From Burkholderiales bacterium (GTDB taxonomy: Bacteria > Pseudomonadota > Gammaproteobacteria > Burkholderiales > Burkholderiaceae), in assembly GCA_903643055.1 (NCBI GenBank), contig CAHJWV010000466.1, positions 1 to 9,000 on the forward strand: a DNA stretch of 9,000 nt. The letters are read 5' to 3'. Each line of letters opens with the position of its first letter. Position 1 is the first letter of the stretch. Shown piece after piece: positions 6,656 through 9,000 of this stretch. The translations under genes and the position numbers were made by a program. The notes under the pieces were generated by a model, which saw only the letters and a program-made list of their open reading frames with translations, was not told the origin of the DNA and made no database searches.

Positions 6656-7687
6656 CTGGCTCGCGACTGGCTGGAGACAGGGCACATGAGCAAGCGATGT
6701 GAGGATGGGGAAAAAGCGGCAAGCGCGAGCCTGTTCGAGGAACTTGCGCAGCCGAGCCGGGCGCAGATGCAGCAGGCGCGAGCGCAGATCGCATGCGGGT
6801 GAGAGCGGATGCGGCGGCGGCCTCGTTCAGGCGGCAGGCAAGCCTGCAGGAGCACCAGTGCGAAGCGAGCGAGCTGGTGCAGACGCTCAAAGCCCAGATG
6901 CAGGCGGACCCGGGGGCGGCCAGCCGGCGAGCCCAGGCGGCCAGGCTGCACGCGGCACAGGAGCGCGAGCAACGCATTGCACAGGCCCTGGCGCGGCTGC
7001 CGGAGATGGAGGCTGCCAAGCGCCGCAATGGCGACAGGCCAGAGGATGCACGCACCAGCACCACCGATTCCGATGCGAGCAACATGATGATGGGCGACGG
7101 GGGCTTCCGCCCAGCCTACAACGTGCAGTTCGCAAGCGACTGCGCGAGCCAGGTGATCGTGGGCGTGGACCTGGTCACCGCGGGCAGTGACATGGCGCAA
7201 CTCGCGCCGATGGTCGAGCAAGTCGAGCAGCGCCTGGGCAAGGCCCCGGCGCACTGGCTGGTCGATGGGGGCTTCCCCGTACACGGGCAGATCGATGCGG
7301 TGGCGGGCAAGATCAAGCTGTATGCGCGCCGGTGCCACGGCCCAAGCCGCGCAAGGGCCAAGACGACGGCGAGCCGCCGGCGACGGGCGCCGAGTTTGAG
7401 CCCAAGCCGGGGGACAGCCAGGCGGTGGCGCAACGGCGCCAGCGCATGAACACAGAGGCTGCGCGCGAGATCTACAAGGACAAGGACCGAGCGGCCACAG
7501 CCAAGTGTGTCAACGCGCAGGCGCGTAACCGAGGGCTGCTGCGCATGCCGGTGCGAGGCCGGGTCAAGGTCAACTGCGTGGTGCGCTGTACGTGCTGGCG
7601 CACAACCTGATACGCATGGCCTGCATGGCGCCGCAACTCATCGGATGGGGCACAGGTGCGCGTGCGATGGGTGCAACCCCTGCGTGA
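6656..7687 (+). pseudogene. Decayed IS1182-type transposase, N-terminus missing and frameshifted
   Basis: Three successive frames give pieces of one DDE transposase. Bases 6793 to about 7325 read MRVRADAAAASFRR, an Ala/Arg-rich helical stretch, GDGGFRPAYNVQF, SQVIVGVDLVTAGSD and LVDGGF. Bases 7332 to about 7580 read YAPVPRPKP, then KPGDSQAVAQRRQRM and CVNAQARNRGLLR. Bases 7586-7687 read LYVLAHNLIRMA to a TGA. Before 6793 a weaker match (LARDWLETG onward) is in yet another frame. Three shifts are seen: at about 6790, at about 7326 (two extra bases) and at about 7583 (one base lost). In relatives QDG precedes MRVRA; here that Asp is missing. The family Glu in ATAECVNA is Lys (AAG 7503-7505). 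The Asp in LVDGGF (7264-7266) remains. The N-terminal DUF772-like part is not seen, and no terminal inverted repeats or target duplication were found. Family assignment is from remembered motifs; the left limit is uncertain. Confidence 0.8.
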
Positions 7688-7848
7688 GGCAGTCGAACAT
7701 GGCCTGACAACACCCAACAAGCGCCTCGTGCACCGTCCAAACGCTCGCACCATCCCAACACCTATATCGAGGTTCGCTGCACCGCCAGCCTCCTCGATTG
7801 GCCACTCTTCAATCAACGTCAGCCAAGAAGCAAAAGCTTCTCAGCCTC
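7688..7848. other. Gap between transposase remnant and HD-GYP gene
   Basis: No gene is seen. A six-pair hairpin (AGAAGC 7826-7831, GCTTCT 7836-7841, loop of four) lies eight bases past the HD-GYP stop, but has no T-run on the minus strand, so it is at best a weak terminator. The right end of the insertion element should lie in this stretch but could not be located. Confidence 0.4.
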
Positions 7849-9000
7849 TCAGGCGTTCGCGCGCAGTCGCTTCAAGGCTTCGGGTTCGACCCAGAGCGTG
7901 TCGAGGTGGGTGAACTTCCACTGCTCGTTGTTTTCTCTCGCGACGATGCGGTCGCCGCAATGGCTGTCTGTCAGATCGACGAGTTCCGGCGTCAGGTGCA
8001 GTTGCGATTTCGTCGAGAAGAAGGTCTTGACGATAGGCGTGACCAACGAATGCCGGCTCTGCTCGATCACCACCGCCAGCCGGCCCGACTGCATGCGCAC
8101 CAACGCACCCACCGGGTAGATGCTAACCGTCTTCACGAAGGCCTGGAAAACGGCATCGTCAAAATGCCCGCCGCGCCATTCGGCCATCTGGCGGATCGCC
8201 TCGGCCGGGTCCCAGCCTTTCTTGTAAGGGCGGTTCGAGGTGATCGCGTCATAGACGTCGCACACCGCGCCCATCTTCGCCAGCTGCGAGATCTGGTCGC
8301 CCTTCAGGCCATGCGGGTAGCCGCTGCCATCGATCTTCTCGTGGTGGTGCAGGCAGACCTCGAGCGCGCCTTCGGTGGCCGTGCCGCCTTCGAGCAGCAT
8401 CTCGTGGCCGCGCGTCGGGTGGGTCTTGATGATGCCGAACTCGTCGTCGCTCAGCTTGCCCGGCTTGTTGAGCACCTCAATCGGCATCACGGCCTTGCCC
8501 ATGTCATGCAGCAAGCCGGCCAGGCCGGCATCGCGCGTCAGTTGTTCATTCATGCCCAGTTGCCGGGCCAGCGAAACCATCAGTGCACAAACCGCCACCG
8601 AGTGCATATAGGTGTAGTCGTCGTGCGTCTTCAACGGCGCAAGGCTCACCATCGCACCGGGGTTGCGCCACACCGAGCCGGCGATCTCGTCGACCAAGGG
8701 CAGGCATTCGCTGGCATTCACCGCATTGCCCAGCCGGGCTTCGGAGAACAGCGACATCACCGCCTCCTTGGATTTGGCCACCAGCACCGAGGCGCGTTTC
8801 ATTTCGGCGGCGATGCCCACTGATGCGGTGTCGGAGCCGGACGTGGCGATCGCGGCCGGCGCGCTCGGCAGCTCGGGTTCGACCGGTGCCACAGGCGGGG
8901 CCACTTCACAAGAGGCAGCGACGTCGACGCCTTTGCTGGGATCGATCCAGCACATCTCCAGGCCGCAGCCCAGCAGCTTGTTCAGATCCGCGGGATCGGA
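7849..9000 (-). CDS. HD-GYP domain cyclic-di-GMP phosphodiesterase with N-terminal DUF3391 (5' end outside window)
   Basis: The frame is open from the right edge to the TGA at 7849-7851. The ATG at 8953-8955 is internal: upstream codons read SDPADLNKLLGCGLE and continue into MCWIDPSKGVDV, the usual end of a DUF3391 domain, so the start is beyond base 9000. After a Pro/Ala-rich linker comes a complete HD-GYP domain: YMHSVAVCALM, LLHDMGK (about 8494-8514), HPTRGHEMLLEG, HHHEKIDGSGYP (about 8313-8350) and CDVYDAITSNRPYKKGW. The HD pair and the GYP signature are intact, so hydrolysis of c-di-GMP toward pGpG/GMP is expected from family knowledge. A C-terminal region of about 90 residues follows, of the kind common in this subfamily. 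No receiver domain is seen in the visible part. By lowering c-di-GMP it would favour motility, in keeping with the nearby chemoreceptor, though no shared transcript is shown. Confidence 0.94.
   Translation of the reverse strand, partial: SDPADLNKLLGCGLEMCWIDPSKGVDVAASCEVAPPVAPVEPELPSAPAAIATSGSDTASVGIAAEMKRASVLVAKSKEAVMSLFSEARLGNAVNASECLPLVDEIAGSVWRNPGAMVSLAPLKTHDDYTYMHSVAVCALMVSLARQLGMNEQLTRDAGLAGLLHDMGKAVMPIEVLNKPGKLSDDEFGIIKTHPTRGHEMLLEGGTATEGALEVCLHHHEKIDGSGYPHGLKGDQISQLAKMGAVCDVYDAITSNRPYKKGWDPAEAIRQMAEWRGGHFDDAVFQAFVKTVSIYPVGALVRMQSGRLAVVIEQSRHSLVTPIVKTFFSTKSQLHLTPELVDLTDSHCGDRIVARENNEQWKFTHLDTLWVEPEALKRLRANA

Noticed and set aside
6622..7338. A 238-residue minus-strand frame across the transposase remnant
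   Set aside because: The plus strand carries clear transposase motifs; the minus frame is their shadow.
7798..8823. A 341-residue plus-strand frame opposite HD-GYP
   Set aside because: His/Arg-rich shadow of the intact HD-GYP gene on the minus strand.

Overview
The window looks like chromosomal DNA of a GC-rich betaproteobacterium, most likely in Burkholderiales (Rubrivivax/Leptothrix/Methylibium-type). This rests on base composition, codon use, and the close resemblance of the YciV and YciO proteins to their gammaproteobacterial counterparts. No rRNA, tRNA or CRISPR array was seen. The taxonomy is inference; no search was run.

Layout. (1) 1-2198 (+): a hybrid sensor histidine kinase, cut by the left edge of the window (PAS-PAS-PAS-HisKA-HATPase-receiver). 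(2) 2218-2595 (-): a stand-alone receiver protein, convergent with the kinase and only 19 bases from it. (3) 2781-3638 (+): a PHP-domain nuclease of the YciV/RNase AM family, followed by (4) 3818-4453 (+): yciO, the same gene pair that sits together in E. coli. Both have a -10-like hexamer ending exactly six bases before the start codon and no Shine-Dalgarno, so both may be made as leaderless mRNAs. (5) 4509-4578: a strong bidirectional terminator plus a second hairpin between convergent genes. (6) 4622-6151 (-): a methyl-accepting chemotaxis protein with a near-consensus flagellar sigma-28 promoter about 250 bases upstream and a long, hairpin-bearing leader. (7) about 6656-7687 (+): a decayed IS1182-type transposase in three reading frames, with two of its likely catalytic acidic residues gone. 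(8) 7849-9000 (-): an HD-GYP cyclic-di-GMP phosphodiesterase, cut by the right edge.

Together the genes are signalling (two-component, chemotaxis, c-di-GMP turnover) plus two housekeeping RNA-related genes, with one dead transposon between the MCP and the HD-GYP gene. I did not find a convincing new multi-gene system. The items most worth a check are the paired leaderless starts, the sigma-28-driven long MCP leader, and the pattern of decay in the transposase.
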